Origin: Isoetes taiwanensis
Taxonomy: Eukaryota; Streptophyta; Lycopodiopsida; Isoetales; Isoetaceae
Reading direction: 5' to 3'
Assembly (NCBI GenBank): GCA_021234155.1
Contig: JAJEKV010000055.1
Location: 415,001 to 479,000, forward strand
Length of the DNA: 64,000 bases
Part shown: piece by piece, positions 1 through 12,081 of the stretch
How the letters are laid out: every line of letters starts with the position of its first letter
Numbering within the stretch: position 1 is the stretch's first letter
Position numbers and translations under genes: made by a program
The notes under the pieces: generated by a model
The model's input: the letters and a program-made list of their open reading frames with translations, nothing else
Told to the model about the DNA's origin: nothing
Database searches by the model: none

Positions 1-297
1 CGCATAGTGACCTTCCAACTAGGTGACCTCTGCCTAATGATCCGTACTCCGCCTTTCCTTAGCTTTGAACTTATCATGTTTTATCATGCTCTTTACTTTG
101 CTAAGTACCTAGAATCATCAGGGCACCTCCTATAATTTTGGATAAACCATTCACTTCGACTCTCCTTATCCAAACTACCATTGTGTCACTCTGATAATCT
201 TGTTTCCGCAGACCACCGTTAGGATCTTTTACCTATGGATGTTAATTGTGTATGCTCACTTATTCTTCATTTGTTTCATACAAGTTTCCCATTTATA

Positions 298-863
298 TGT
301 TAGAAATAAGCAGTGAATAGAACCAATATCATATAACAATGTTAGATTTTCTTGGATTGATAAACACCTCAATCTAATAGCATAAGATGATTTTTACATT
401 CAACTCAACAAAAAACAATTGTATAACACTAGCCAAGTCACTTCTTCAACTTATCATTAACATTGGCAATTATGACCATTGGAAATAATCTTAGCATTAC
501 TGTTCATATGAGATCGATGAGGATACTGTAGCTTCAAACTTCAAATAGGTCATTCAATTTCAAATCGATTCATACCTGCTTCACGATTGCTCCTGCTAAT
601 TTCCAATGAATACCTGACCTCTGTATTACATCTTTATTTATCTTTGCAGTCCGACGGTCAAGCCAGACCGTCGATTGGCTCTTCATGTCTTCGTCATACT
701 GAATCGATTCATTTGAACCGAAATTGGCTCCATTGACAGGTGCTTTAGGTGCTCAAACTTCTTAGGTGCTTTAGGTGCTTTAGGTGCTTTAAGTGCTATC
801 TCAACTTTGTCACCGAATTTCCTTGAATATTTTCCCATCTCAATTATGGCATGAATTCTAACA
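298..863 (-). repeat. Copia 3' LTR (left copy)
   Basis: The LTR is 566 bp with TG...CA ends. It carries a short tandem array of the 9-mer GGTGCTTTA near 740-800, with one more unit than the right LTR. Otherwise it is nearly identical to 5211-5767. Confidence 0.95.
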
Positions 864-873
864 TTCCCCTTTC
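864..873 (-). other. Copia polypurine tract
   Basis: On the minus strand the purine run GAAAGGGGAA abuts the 3' LTR. It is the expected primer for plus-strand DNA synthesis. Confidence 0.8.
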
Positions 874-883
874 ATGTCATAAT

Positions 884-3800
884 TCAGGCATCTCTACAGC
901 TCATAGCAGTTGATAATTTTTGAAGTCTCTTCCAGCTTAATGCCTTGGTCATTATGTCAGCAAGTTGATCTTCTGATCTTACATACTTTAGTTGAATAAA
1001 TCCCTTATTCACCATGTCCCTGATATAGTGCATCTCCATTTCGATATGTTTGGTCCTCTCGTGCAACACAGGGTTTTTTGTCATTGCAATACAACTTTGA
1101 TTGTCACAAAATAATTCTGTGCTGTCTTCTTGTTTTATTTCCAACTCTTCCAGTAACCTTCTCGCCCAAATGATTTCTTTAGCAGCAAAGAGTTGTTGAG
1201 CGCATTTTCGATTCTCGCAGTTGACAAAGCAATAGATGATTGTTTCTTGCTTCTCCAACTAACGGTGCTCCTCCTAACATTACAATGTATCCCGAGGTTG
1301 ATTTTATTCATCTAGATCTCCCACACCAACAAAGCATCACTTGTAACATTTTAATTTCAGATCCTTTGAGCAATAAACAATTTCATTGTGTTTTGTGCCT
1401 TTCAAAAATCTCAAAACTTTCTTAAGTGCCACCAATGCTCATAAACGGATTATTGTTATATCCGCTCAACACATTTACTATGAATGCAATGTAGGGTCTT
1501 GTATTATTGGCAATGAACAATAAGCTTCCTACCAACTGTCTATATGGAATCTTACTCATTTTCTCCTTCTCATCTTCACTCTGAGGGCAAAGTTCCTTTG
1601 ATAGTTTGTTTCCAGCCATGATAGGTGCCTTTCTGTAATTGCATTCTAGCATATTGAACTTCTCCAAGATCGAGTCTATGTACTTACCTTGATTTAGAGA
1701 TATTGTCATGTTTGTCCTGTCTCTTCTTACTTGAATTCCTGTGAACCGTGGTCAACTCTCCAAGATCGTCATTTGGTACCTGGTTTTGAGCATCTCCTTG
1801 CATTTATTCAAGAAGTTCATATTATTGGATGCCAGGATACAGTCGTCCACATACACTACCATTATACAAAATTCTCCCTCATCCTTTAGTAGATAAACGT
1901 TGCCATCATTAGCCAACTTAGTAAAGCTTTGTTCTTTCAAAAATTGTCAATACAGAAATACCATTGTCTTGGAGATTGCTTCAGCCTCAGAGGCGACTTT
2001 CTTAGGTCTCCAAACTTTGTCTTTCTCAACTTCAAAGCCTTGAGCTTGTCTCATGTAAACCTCTTCCTCCAAATCTGCATTAAGGAAAGCTGTACAAACA
2101 TCCATATGGTGTAAATCTAGATTTAAGGCATTTGATATGGCAATTATCATTCTAATGTTTGGCTTAACTTAACAACTGGTGAGTAGGTTTCATCAAAATC
2201 TACTCCCCTCTTTTGTGAATAACCTTGAGCAACCAGTCTTGCTTTGTGCTTTGGGCTGCCATCTGCATTTGTTTTCAACTTGAATACCCATTTGTTTCCT
2301 ATTGCATTCTTCCCCTTTGGCTGGTCTACTAATTCATATGAGGATGTTCTTTCGAATGACCTCATTTCCTCCGATCATTGCAATTTTCCATTTATTCTTT
2401 GTCAAGTGAGTTTCTTGCCTCCTCAAAAGTCTGGAATTCCAGATTCTAACACCATAAATATTTCGTCTGTGTTATCCTCCGTGGTTTTTTGCAATCTGCT
2501 ACTTTTACCATTCTCTCTCCTTCCAAATTTCTCTATGTCAATGGCAATTTCCTGTTCGCGACCTTTCTCCTTCAGGTTTTCCTCTTCTTAACTTGATTTG
2601 TTTTCTTTTCTTTGGTTCATGTTCCTGTTCTTCTCCTGCAACACTTCCATCCTCATTATTATCTTCTTGATTGTTTTCATTTGCTGATTCATGTTCCTGT
2701 TCTTCCCCTGCAACCTTTCCATCCTCATTATTATCTTCTTCATCACTGTGATCAGAATCTTCAGCATCTATCTCATTTTTAGTTATTGTTTTTTCCTTTG
2801 TACCGTTGGGACTCATCATATTGTCAGAATTGTGTTTTCCTTCTCCTTTTGAATTCTCCTTTTCTATCAGTGGTCTGTACAAAACATTCTCTTGAAATAT
2901 TACATCTTTGCTCACCAACACTTTCCTTTTAAGTGGATCATACATTCTATAACCTTTGGAATGCATGTCATAGCCAACCAAATAGGTTATCCTTGACCTG
3001 TCATCCAATTTCAGTCTTAATTCCTGGGGAATGTGTGTGTATCCCAAACACCCAAACACTTTAAATATTTCATAATGAGGAGTTTTTCCTGACCAAATGA
3101 CTTCTGGTATTTTTCCTTCTATGCTTTTTGATGGCAGACTATTTTGTATGAGTACAGCAGTCTTGACTGCCTCCTCCCACAAGAAATTGGGCAGACCTGC
3201 ATGCTTCAACATAGATCTTGTAGCATTCAGAATTGTTTTGTTCTTCCTCTCAGCCACACCATTCTGCTGAGGTGTATAGCTGCAAGTAAATTGTCTCTTT
3301 ATACCCCTGTCTTGACAATATCTAACAAATTTTCCTGACAAGTATTCTCCTCCCCGATCAGATCTTACACATTTGATTCTTTTCCCAGTTTCACACTCTA
3401 CTTCTGCTGCAAACATTTTGAATGCTTCAAAAGCTTGGTCTTTTGTTCTCGACATGAGAGTCTCGCTTTTCTCTCAGAATCATCAACAAATGTTATGAAG
3501 TATCTTTTTCCCCGTTATTCTGTCACATTCAATGGACCACAAAGGTCAGTGTGAATTAAACCAAGAATTTCATTTGCTTTTCCTTTTGCCTTTGAAAAAG
3601 GCAATCTGGAGTGCTTACCCAACATGCAACCCCCTGCAAACATGATTTTCTATTGCTTTATCGATGACACCGGTAGTCCCCTGCTTTATCATAAGTTCAA
3701 TATTCTTCATATTTGTGTGCCCAAGTCTTTCATGCCACATTGCAATATTTGGAGTTAGAGTCGATTAATACTTTCAACCGATCGAGCATTTATACCAAAC

Positions 3801-5193
3801 AAGTTGCCAACTCTTCTTCCAAGGAATTTTAATTCATTTCCATCAAAGATTTTACAATGAGTCCTTTCAAAGATGACTTTCAATCCCATATCAACTAATT
3901 GAGAAATAGAAATCAAATTTCTCACTAAGCTAGGAACACATAAAACATTTTGTAAGTTCACAATTCTCCCATTCAGGATCAAATAGCTCTAGTATGCCAA
4001 CATCTTCAATTCTTTGGAGGTCACCATTTCCAACTTGTATATGACCACCTTGGCTTTTTTTTTTCTTTTAGGATTTTTGAACTACATGCAATGGACTTTT
4101 ACGCTCCACTATCTAGAATCATAAAATCATCATCATCATCAATTCCAAAGATTAGTATAAATTAAAAACTTTATGTTTTCTTACCTTATCCTCATCATCT
4201 TCCGTAATTTCTTCAAGCATAACTTCTTCCGCTTATGTTTTTTCCTCGTGCATATGAGTCGTTCCCGAATCTTCATCTACCTCTTCCTCTTGTGCGAGAA
4301 TATCCCCTTGTTCCCCTTTCTTTTCCCCTTTGAGAAGTTCTTAGGTGATGAGCAATTGGATGCATAATGTCCTCTTCCTCCACAATTGTAGCAATTTATT
4401 TCTTTAGTCATCATAGGGCGATCTATTTTCAAGTGACCATATTGATTCTGCTTAAAACATGGGCCAAGCTTACCTCTTTTCTTCTCTTCTTTACCTTTTC
4501 CTTTTGCAAATAAAACTTGTGTGGCATCTTCTTCTTCCATTACTTTGTTCTCGCTCTATTTTGCCTTCAACATTCTTTACGCCTCAATCCTTGTTCTTGC
4601 AAGGGTTCCGATAAACATGGCTATGTTTCCAAGGAGGGGTAACGAGATCTCTTGAAATGGCCAACTTTTTCTTCTTTGTTGAGAATAACACACTCCCTGC
4701 TCCCTCTAAGTCAGCAATGATATTGTCAAAGGTTTGAAAAACTCATTGACATTGTCTTTATCATGAAACCTTAGCCTTCTCATTTCATTTTCAAGCACAT
4801 CGATTTTGTGAGGAGGTTTTCTCCTCATAATTAAGGAGCATATAACTCCACATCTCGCTAGGATGCAATCCTCTTATTTTTAACACAATACTTGAGTTTA
4901 CCTTACTCATTATAATCCCTTGAGCCTCTCTTAGTTTTGCCACATCTAGTGTGCCTCCTCCTTTGTTGCTTTGGTGCGACTACGCCTCGGCCTCCTTTTG
5001 CATCGAGCTTTCGAGCTTCCAGCAAGCAAAGAACCTCAGAGAATCTGCTCTTAGGTTCAACAATATCCCATAGCCCTTCTACTTGCAATACATGCTTGAT
5101 CTTTTCTTTCCAAACTTGGAATCCTGAATCCCCCTTGAAAACATCAATGGCACTCAACAGGCCTGCACCAAATCTGCTTGCCATTTGTCTCAA
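884..5193 (-). pseudogene. Degenerate copia gag-pol polyprotein
   Basis: Domains run in copia order on the minus strand. The gag start is at 4903-5193, with a region resembling the copia gag head (WKEKIKHVLQVEGLWDIV). A gag zinc knuckle, CYNCGGRGHYASNC, lies within 4277-4540. The aspartic-protease DSGA motif is near 4105 and is followed at once by a stop. A pre-integrase region is at 3755-3982. The integrase core is at 2538-3455 (DRGGEY, then PQQNGVAERKN). Reverse transcriptase pieces at 1422-2365 include YVDD near 1850. RNase H is at 884-1258 (FCDNQSC, then ADIMTKAL). At least five frame changes or stops separate the blocks, so no polyprotein can be made. Confidence 0.92.
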
Positions 5194-5197
5194 CCTA

Positions 5198-5209
5198 GCT
5201 CTGATACCA
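5198..5209 (-). other. Copia primer-binding site (initiator Met tRNA)
   Basis: On the minus strand the sequence reads TGGTATCAGAGC, one base inside the 5' LTR. This is the classic plant Met-tRNA primer-binding site, where minus-strand DNA synthesis starts. Confidence 0.9.
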
Positions 5210-5210
5210 C

Positions 5211-5767
5211 TGTTAGAAATAAGCAGTGAATAGAACCAATATCATGTAACAATGTTAGATTTTCTTGGATTGATAAACACCTCAATCTAATAGCATAAGA
5301 TGATTTTTACATTCAACTCAACAAAAAACAATTGTATAACACTAGCCAAGTCACTTCTTCAACTTATCATTAACATTGGCAATTATGACCATTGGAAATA
5401 ATCTTAGCATTACTGTTCATATGAGATCGATGAGGATACTGTAGCTTCAAACTTCAAATAGGTCATTCAATTTCAAATCGATTCATACCTGCTTCACGAT
5501 TGCTCCTGCTAATTTCCAATGAATACCTGACCTCTGTATTACATCTTTATTTATCTTTGCAGTCCGACGGTCAAGCCAGACCGTCGATTGGCTCTTCATG
5601 TCTTCGTCATACTGAATCGATTCATTTGAACCGAAATTGGCTCCATTGACAGGTGCTTTAGGTGCTCAAACTTCTTAGGTGCTTTAGGTGCTTTAAGTGC
5701 TATCTCAACTTTGTCACCGAATTTCCTTGAATATTTTCCCATCTCAATTATGGCATGAATTCTAACA
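5211..5767 (-). repeat. Copia 5' LTR (right copy)
   Basis: The LTR is 557 bp and contains the promoter end of the minus-strand element. It lacks one 9-bp unit of the array near 5650-5700 and otherwise matches the left LTR. It is followed by the target-site duplication TTATA at 5768-5772. Confidence 0.95.
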
Positions 5768-5807
5768 TTATAGATAGCAATGCGCACCTCCACCTACGGA
5801 TTCTCGT

Positions 5808-6300
5808 GTGCCTGCCCGATACTCAACCCATGAAAGATATTTGTACCCGGAAACTCCTCCAATTCTCGGGCAGGGATGCGGAATCTTGGGTGCAGCACAT
5901 CCACGAAGTGGCAACTCGAACGAAATGACTGAAGAAGCCACCGGCACACTTACGATCGGACACCTTACCGGTCCTGCTCGCCATTGGTGGAAAGCGTATG
6001 CAGCAGCTAAGGGCATAACAGGCAATAACTGCGGGTTCACCACATTTGCTCAAGCTTTCAACGCTCATTTTACTCCACGTATCTATACCTGTCAGCCAGT
6101 ACAGACCTTTTTGAGCTTGGCGCAGCAAACTTCCCGATGCAATGAGCCACGCTAGGAAACAGTACATTGAAGGACTTCCGCCAATCTTCGGACTAAAGTA
6201 CGTGCGTATCACCCCAGATCACTGATGGCAGCCGCGGCAAGGGCCCTTTCATGGGAAAGGGAGGTACCTTCGACTATCGATCCAACGACTTCTAGGGCTA
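5808..6300 (+). pseudogene. Ty3/gypsy-type gag remnant
   Basis: Gag-like peptide pieces appear in two frames. One frame near 5850-5925 reads LLQFSGRDAESWVQHIHEVA. Another at 5940-6090 reads LTGPARHWWKAY and FAQAFNAHF. A third near 6130-6210 gives YIEGLPPIFG. Together they match the usual run of a plant gypsy gag (W..I, WW, YIEGLP) broken by at least two frameshifts. No zinc knuckle, pol or LTR follows. The fragment sits directly beside the copia insertion, which may have landed in or next to it. It is a dead fragment. Confidence 0.7.
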
Positions 6301-6689
6301 CTCCACACGGACATCTAGGACCAACACCACCACATCGTATGAGACACTCGTAAAGGCAAAGGCATGTTTAGATGTTTTTCGGGCCCGAACATGGTATTCT
6401 CAAGCGCCCTTTCATAATGGGGAAGACCCCATCGCCACCGCATGGATGACCAGCCGATATATTATTCCCTTTATCTAGCGCCGGCCAACAACATCACCTT
6501 GACGATTGTCACATACTAATAGTCTGCAGAGGCGTATTGGTGCCGTAATAGAATAAAAACGTCGTATCTCGTAAAGAATAATGCGTAAATGAAAAAAAAC
6601 TATAAGAGAGTCTATATCGTCCTTAATGTTTATAAATTTAAACCGACGTACATAGTGGCCCACACCACTACTGCAAGCGCACCCATCTA
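6301..6689. other. Spacer with no recognised feature
   Basis: No open frame with recognisable similarity was seen. The stretch lies between the gag remnant and a LINE 3' end. Confidence 0.5.
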
Positions 6690-7220
6690 CCCATGAAAAA
6701 GCCAGGTGATTGCTTCCATTCAAGACGAGGTGCACACCACCTCCGCATTGAGACAGGGAGATGGATTCAGGGCCGCAGCGGAGGGACAGAGTCCGCTTGC
6801 CTGTCACCAGTAGCCATTGAGGATGAAAGTCACGCCCTCCGTGCCTGTCCCCATACCAAAGATATCCGGCTCGGTGATGCTCGGTTAGTTGTGCCCCATC
6901 GGGCCTTGCATGAGCTAATGAGCGAGCGGCCTCCAGAGGCTTGTTGGGATCATTACCTCGAGGGAGGTAATGGATCTGCTGGGACTCGGTTATGCCCCCC
7001 GTCCAGACATTAACCTCATTTGTACTTGTGATTATGTATATAATCGTGCGGTATGTCAAGATCCTTATTGCTATTAAGGTTTTTCCCAAAACCCTTTCGA
7101 GGGGGGTTTTTTAATCTGGTAGTAATATGCCCGCCGCTCTCTCTTTGTACTTGGGTCCCATAGGCCAGTTGGTCTCCGTGGACGATAAAATCATATTCTA
7201 TTCTATTCTATTCTATTCTT
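6690..7220 (+). mobile_element. LINE 3' end (5'-truncated copy A)
   Basis: This is the last part of a non-LTR retrotransposon. A peptide with the pattern C..AIEDESHALRACP (about 6795-6860) resembles the zinc-binding segment after LINE reverse transcriptases. Downstream comes a stem-loop before GGTTTTTTAATC (7105-7116), then GTCTCCGTGGACGATAAAA (7172-7190). The copy ends in a TTCTA microsatellite (about 7197-7220). The same 3' architecture recurs at 22.8-23.7 kb, which supports one LINE family. The 5' boundary is uncertain. Confidence 0.7.
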
Positions 7221-7369
7221 GAAACCTATACACATATAAATGTAAGATACAGATATGTGTAAATATGGAATGCTGAAATGTAAATATAGTAGAATATAAG
7301 CATGGAATTATGTATGTATTATTTAAATAATTAGGACGTATATACCTAACCATAAGACAGCAGGATGCA

Positions 7370-8650
7370 ACTTTTCCCAACTTCATCATGATCTCATAAT
7401 TCTGCTACTATATGCTGACGACCTCTTACTAGCAGCCCACTCCAAGAAACGACCTTCAAATGCAATTAGATACGCTTTAAAGATTTCTGCTCCTGGGTTT
7501 GGCCTCTATGTTAATCTGTCCAAAACAAAGGTAATGTGCCGGGAAGGGGGCCCATCTCTAACATATGATGGGATGATTATTGGAGTGTGGAATCATACAA
7601 ATATCTAGGCCATGAAGTACATGCAAATCGGAGACCATGGACCACCGGGCGTGGGTCGCGATAGCAGCTGACCTATAAAGCATTCTATGGTATGGTAAAC
7701 CAATGTAAACGGGCAAGCATTTGCGCATGGCCTCTTAAAAACAAGTTGTTCGATGTAATCGGTCACTCGGGTAATGCTATACGCGATGTGAAACTGGGGC
7801 CCTCCCTTGCTAAATCCAAATGGCAAGAACTAGAAAGCATACAGAAAGCATTCATGCATATGTCTTTTTGGCCAAAACACTCTACACCTTATGAGATTAT
7901 GCTCTTTGAAAGCCGGGCTGCTACCCCATAGAAGTTTTGGCAATGCACGTAACAATCGGATTTCTTGTACAAGAAAGTAGTCAATGAGACCACTTTAATA
8001 CATTCAAAGAATCAAGAGCTCTATTCATCCGGGAGCTGAGGAGGTGATAAAAGCTGGTTTAAGGAGTTAAATGCATGGCTTGGTAAACTTGGCTTCACTA
8101 GCGTAGACTACAATAAAGAGTTCGACAACAGGGCTTTTCAAAGATTTGTTATCTTTGCCGGGCAAGAAGAAGAAAGTCACATACTACATCACGCATTTCA
8201 ATCCTACCAGAGAACATAGAATACAATTGTATCTCGAGCCATCCTAAACTGTTCCCAAACATGATTAGGGCTGTTGCAAGAATCCGCATGAGTTCGCAGA
8301 CGCTTTGCTAATTGAGAAAGGTAGATGGCAAGGCATCCCAAGGGAAGAGCCTATGCACATGCGACCTACAAGAAATAGAAGATGAAGCACATGTGATCTT
8401 CCTCGCTGCCCAAAATACAAGAATCCTCGGGACCAGTTTCCCATTTGAACTGGAGCTCAACCTTACCTGTTTTCTTTGGTTGTCCTTCAACAATTTGTGG
8501 AGTGAGTGCATTTGTAAAGGAACTCTTGGAAAACATAGACAAGAGGGAGACTATCTAAAAAAAAGACAATTTCACTGTGATATGCAAACATGTAATTTTG
8601 TCCCATGGCCTTCTTAGGCCCCCGTGGACGTTAATATCAATTATTATTAT
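7370..8650 (+). pseudogene. LINE reverse transcriptase fragment
   Basis: Near 7400-7425 the plus strand encodes LLLYADDLLLAAHS, the catalytic YADD box of a non-LTR reverse transcriptase. It is followed by SKTKVMC and, after a frame change, YKYLGHEV, the usual thumb motif. Further on are an open stretch at 7692-7931 and a C-terminal segment CTCDLQEIEDEAHVIF (8312-8617), parallel to copies A and B. Several frameshifts and stops break it. The 3' end has CCCCGTGGACG near 8620 and a short TTA repeat (8640-8652). It is a dead, older relative of the LINE family. Confidence 0.75.
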
Positions 8651-8689
8651 TATAAGAGATACAATCCTTGAGATGTATAGCGTATTAAC

Positions 8690-9560
8690 GGGTGTAAGGG
8701 CTAAATAACTACGTCTGTATGGTCTAATATAATAAAAGTATAAATCTGATTGATAGGTATAGCACAGAGGGCAGCACTATATGACTTGTTTAAGAGTAAA
8801 AAACAGTAGCTAAGCAAATTATAGTAAATAAAACTCACAGCATCATGTAATAAACCAAGTCTAAAGTAAATGGCGAACCTGATAGGGATGTACAAAAAAA
8901 CTTGCTTTCATAACGAATAACTTTCCAGTACCCACTGTCAGAATTATCACTGTTATAACGAAATAGAGGTAGCCTACACTTACAAGTGTGTATCGTCTAC
9001 ACTTAGATAAATGTCTCTAAATGGAACAAAAAAACTATAGGAGAGTTTGGATGTGTGTTTAATGTCAATAAATAAAAATAGATGTAAATAATGACGGAAA
9101 TGAATACATATCTAAATGTATGATACCCATATATATTGTGTAGAATCATGAAGTGTTAATATAATGAAATCGACGAATATCATTACTATGCGTTATAAAA
9201 CCTTTAGAAGAAATAATGCGACTCGGATTATCATTATAAAGGAATTATATGAATGATAAATACCTAAGAACCCCTCTGTCTAAATAATCTTTGCCTATAT
9301 ACCTAACAATGTCACATATAATTCACTGTAGATCTGCGAATTAACAGTTGTCATGACTAAAGGACTACGTTTGTATGGTATAACATAATAAACAAGAAAA
9401 TATAAATCTGATGAGTATCTGTACTACTGAGGGTAACAATACATGACTTATTTAAGAATATAAAGCAATAAGCAAGAGAATTATAGTCAATCAAACTTAT
9501 AGCATCGTATAATAAAAAGAAGTCTCTAGTAAAAGCCGAGCCTGATAGGCGTATACATAA
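8690..9560. repeat. Diverged direct repeat pair of about 200 bp
   Basis: Segments 8699-8893 and 9355-9556 match clearly but imperfectly (shared CTAAA..ACTACG.CTGTATGGT start and GAGCCTGATAGG-type end). Their period is about 660 bp. Similarity also reaches upstream, near 8670 and 9330, so this may be an old tandem duplication. No coding capacity was recognised. Confidence 0.6.
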
Positions 9561-11280
9561 GGAATAAGGAATAAGGAATAACTTCCAGTGTCCAGTGTCG
9601 GGAGTATCAATAAGGAATAACAATATGTCAGTTCGCGCGATAATGTTAAATCCACGATCATCTTTTAGACGCCAACATGAAGAACTCGACATGGATCTTT
9701 TTTTTTCTGAAAGTGCCTCTTTCTTTTTTTATATATGAAGCGACCAAAGGGACATCCAGTTGTCAAGTCCGCCATCAAACCATCGGTAATAGGAGGACCT
9801 TAGTGAGGAACGTCAACCTCTACATCAAGGAGAAGCACAGGTCTTCAACAACCCGATTGAGTATGCGATAGTTGGACGAATTCCTAGGACGCTTCCAGCT
9901 GCATACGGTTAGATAAGTTAAGTAGCATTGGCTTCGACTAATATCACGCCTGATACGCTCGTCAAGCATTTCTCGTACATGCCTAGTACGAGCTATCATC
10001 CCAGGAATTGAGGAAGTCCTCAATGCGTGACAAGGAAATCCGCAGGATTAACTAAACTTATACATGACTGTTAGCACATATCCCACGTATTGAGTCCACT
10101 TGGTGAGCTTGATCACCTTACTAAGCAGGAAACATTACGAGGATAATTGTTAACCATATATAAACCTAGTGTCCCCTAGGAATAAAACCGACCAAATGAC
10201 ACGACGTAATCTAGCAAGTCCGGCCAACTTGTTATGATAACATCAACTCACTTGGTGGGACTAATTCCGGAATTTAACTAACAACGACAGGGCAACTCTC
10301 TAGAATAGCAGCATGTGTTATATATTTAGGATCCACCTAAAATAAGAAGCATAAGTAGTTTCCTAATCTTCTGGAACCAAAGGGGATGTCATTATGACAG
10401 AACCTTGCCGGGTAGGATTGTCATAAGTAATTTTGTAAACTTTTGGCATCATTGGGATAAATGTTACATGATAAGAGCATCCATCATACCTAGTCAATAT
10501 CTTAGCTAGGGCTACTAAATGAATACCTTAAGACAACCACATAATCTTTTACGGTCGAGAACCTATGTATTCAACGCAACGGCCACCTCATAACCAAATT
10601 ACACGACACAGCCTCGATGGGTGGAGGGCGTCTGGTATTCCCGGGAATGTCACCCTGCATTATATGTTTAGGATATACCAACCTTAGCAAGTGAGTCAAT
10701 AAGGTGGGGAGACCGTATATATCCTCCTGTATCTAAGATGCATACATGTTAAGCAGATAATTGTTGGCGATGATGGGATCATCTTAAAAGTTCCTTATGC
10801 CATCATGCACTGCGTGTGCACATGACCAGAGGTCACGTAGGTGTAGGCATCAGCACCACTCATGGATAGGAAAAGCACTTGTGCCAGTGTCTCACGCTGT
10901 CTCGGCCAGGTGTAGACATCATCATTGGTGTCCCAAGCCATATTTTAGTATATGTGGCTAATAGTAGTCTTGTGCTAGTGCCTCCGCTCAGATAGCTTAA
11001 ACAGGGGGTACTCCAGCGCCGCGCCATCAACGATGCGATCAACCCCGATTGCACACTAGCCAATGAAGGCTTGGTCCAGCAAGGATCATGCAGAGACCTG
11101 GTGCGGTAGATGCATCCTAGGTGGAACGGGCATGTAGATGATAGGCCGCGTTCATCTCGGCGATAATAGGAACATGGCCTATGAATGGCGAACCATAGGC
11201 ATGATAGGAACCCTTGTAGTTAATTTTTTCTATTTCCTTATGGGGGTGGTCCCTTCAACCACAACTTAATTATTATATAT
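9561..11280. other. Spacer with no recognised gene
   Basis: Only short, unconvincing open frames occur on either strand. I saw no domain motif, LTR, poly(A) tail or repeat pair. Confidence 0.5.
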
Positions 11281-11281
11281 A

Positions 11282-11310
11282 CTAGTAACGGGTGCCCGGC
11301 GTTGCCGGGC
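11282..11310 (-). mobile_element. Helitron-like 3' terminus
   Basis: Read on the minus strand, a perfect 7-bp stem with a 3-nt loop (GCCCGGC, GCCGGGC; 11294-11310) is followed after about 8 nt by CTAG and a host T. This is the hairpin plus CTRR(T) ending of plant Helitrons. The element body would extend to the right. I could not identify its TC 5' end. Similar ends occur at 36142 and 42631. Confidence 0.55.
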
Positions 11311-11511
11311 ATAGATACAAACATAAGTTAATGCGAAGCATTTTGTTGGATGGAATAGGTGTTCCTAAACATTATTGAAATATATATGATATCATTGAAA
11401 TTGAAAGGAGTTGAACCTTGTATAAAGGTGATATTACCTAGTATTTATCAGAGAGAAGGTTTGGCTAGTGTAGTGAACTTTCATAGACAGATAGATAGAT
11501 AGTATGTATAA

Positions 11512-11737
11512 AGACATTTGATTGGCACCACATCTACAACAAAAGAAATATCCTATACAGATATGACCAAATAACTTGCTTACATTGTGACTGATCATAG
11601 AGCGAGTATAAGATATATAGATAGATAAGGACATTCGTTTGACATCACATCTACAACAAACGAAATATCCTATATAGATATAACCAAATAACTTGCTACA
11701 TTGTGACTGGTCATGGAGGAAGTGTAAGACTATGAGT
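11512..11737. repeat. Tandem duplication of about 118 bp
   Basis: Two adjacent copies start near 11512 and 11630. They share CATCTACAACAAA.GAAATATCC and ATAACTTGCT..CATTGTGACT. GATA-type microsatellite runs (about 11490-11505 and 11610-11626) precede the units. This is noncoding repeat DNA. Confidence 0.75.
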
Positions 11738-11996
11738 ACTATTCATGTTATACTATGATTTTTGCAACAATGTCTTATGCTCTTAGAGGACGTTAAAATA
11801 TACTTCCTTCCTTCCTTCCTCTTGAGAATTTAGCTTATTTCATTTTCAGAAATGCTTCTCTTGGATCCAATATGCAACTAATATATTGAATCCAATATAC
11901 CTAATTTGTGTAATATGGAGTAATTAAAAGACTACCTAGGTGAGGAAATATGGCAAATTTTCTAAGGGACGTTGGAATAGCATGTGGAAAAAAAAA

Positions 11997-12081
11997 TGTG
12001 AAGCAAATATAATGTTCCCAAATGAGCTTTTTATTTCTTTGACATGTGTCAAGCAAATATAATATTCACAAATGAGCTTTC
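11997..12081. repeat. Short direct repeat of about 35 bp
   Basis: The core AAGCAAATATAAT.TTC.CA followed by AATGAGCTTT occurs at about 11999-12032 and again at 12046-12080. Confidence 0.7.

Larger units (their letters stand above)
298..5767 (-). mobile_element. Full-length Ty1/copia LTR retrotransposon, coding-defective
   Basis: This is a complete LTR retrotransposon read on the minus strand. Two direct LTRs (298-863 and 5211-5767) begin TGTTAG and end CTAACA. They are flanked by the 5-bp target-site duplication TTATA at 293-297 and 5768-5772. A Met-tRNA primer-binding site lies just inside the right LTR and a polypurine tract just inside the left LTR, which fixes the orientation. The order gag, protease, integrase, reverse transcriptase, RNase H is the Ty1/copia order. 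The coding region is broken by stops and frame changes. The LTRs differ by one substitution (near 333) and one 9-bp repeat unit, so the insertion is young, yet this copy cannot encode its own proteins. Confidence 0.95.

Noticed and set aside
5808-6212. Minus-strand open frame of 129 codons over the gag remnant
   Set aside because: It is antisense to the gypsy gag similarity and has no recognisable motif of its own.
6475-7089. Minus-strand open frame of 204 codons
   Set aside because: It is the longest unexplained frame here, but it is antisense to the LINE 3' end, whose plus-strand peptide and 3' structure repeat in other copies. No domain is visible.
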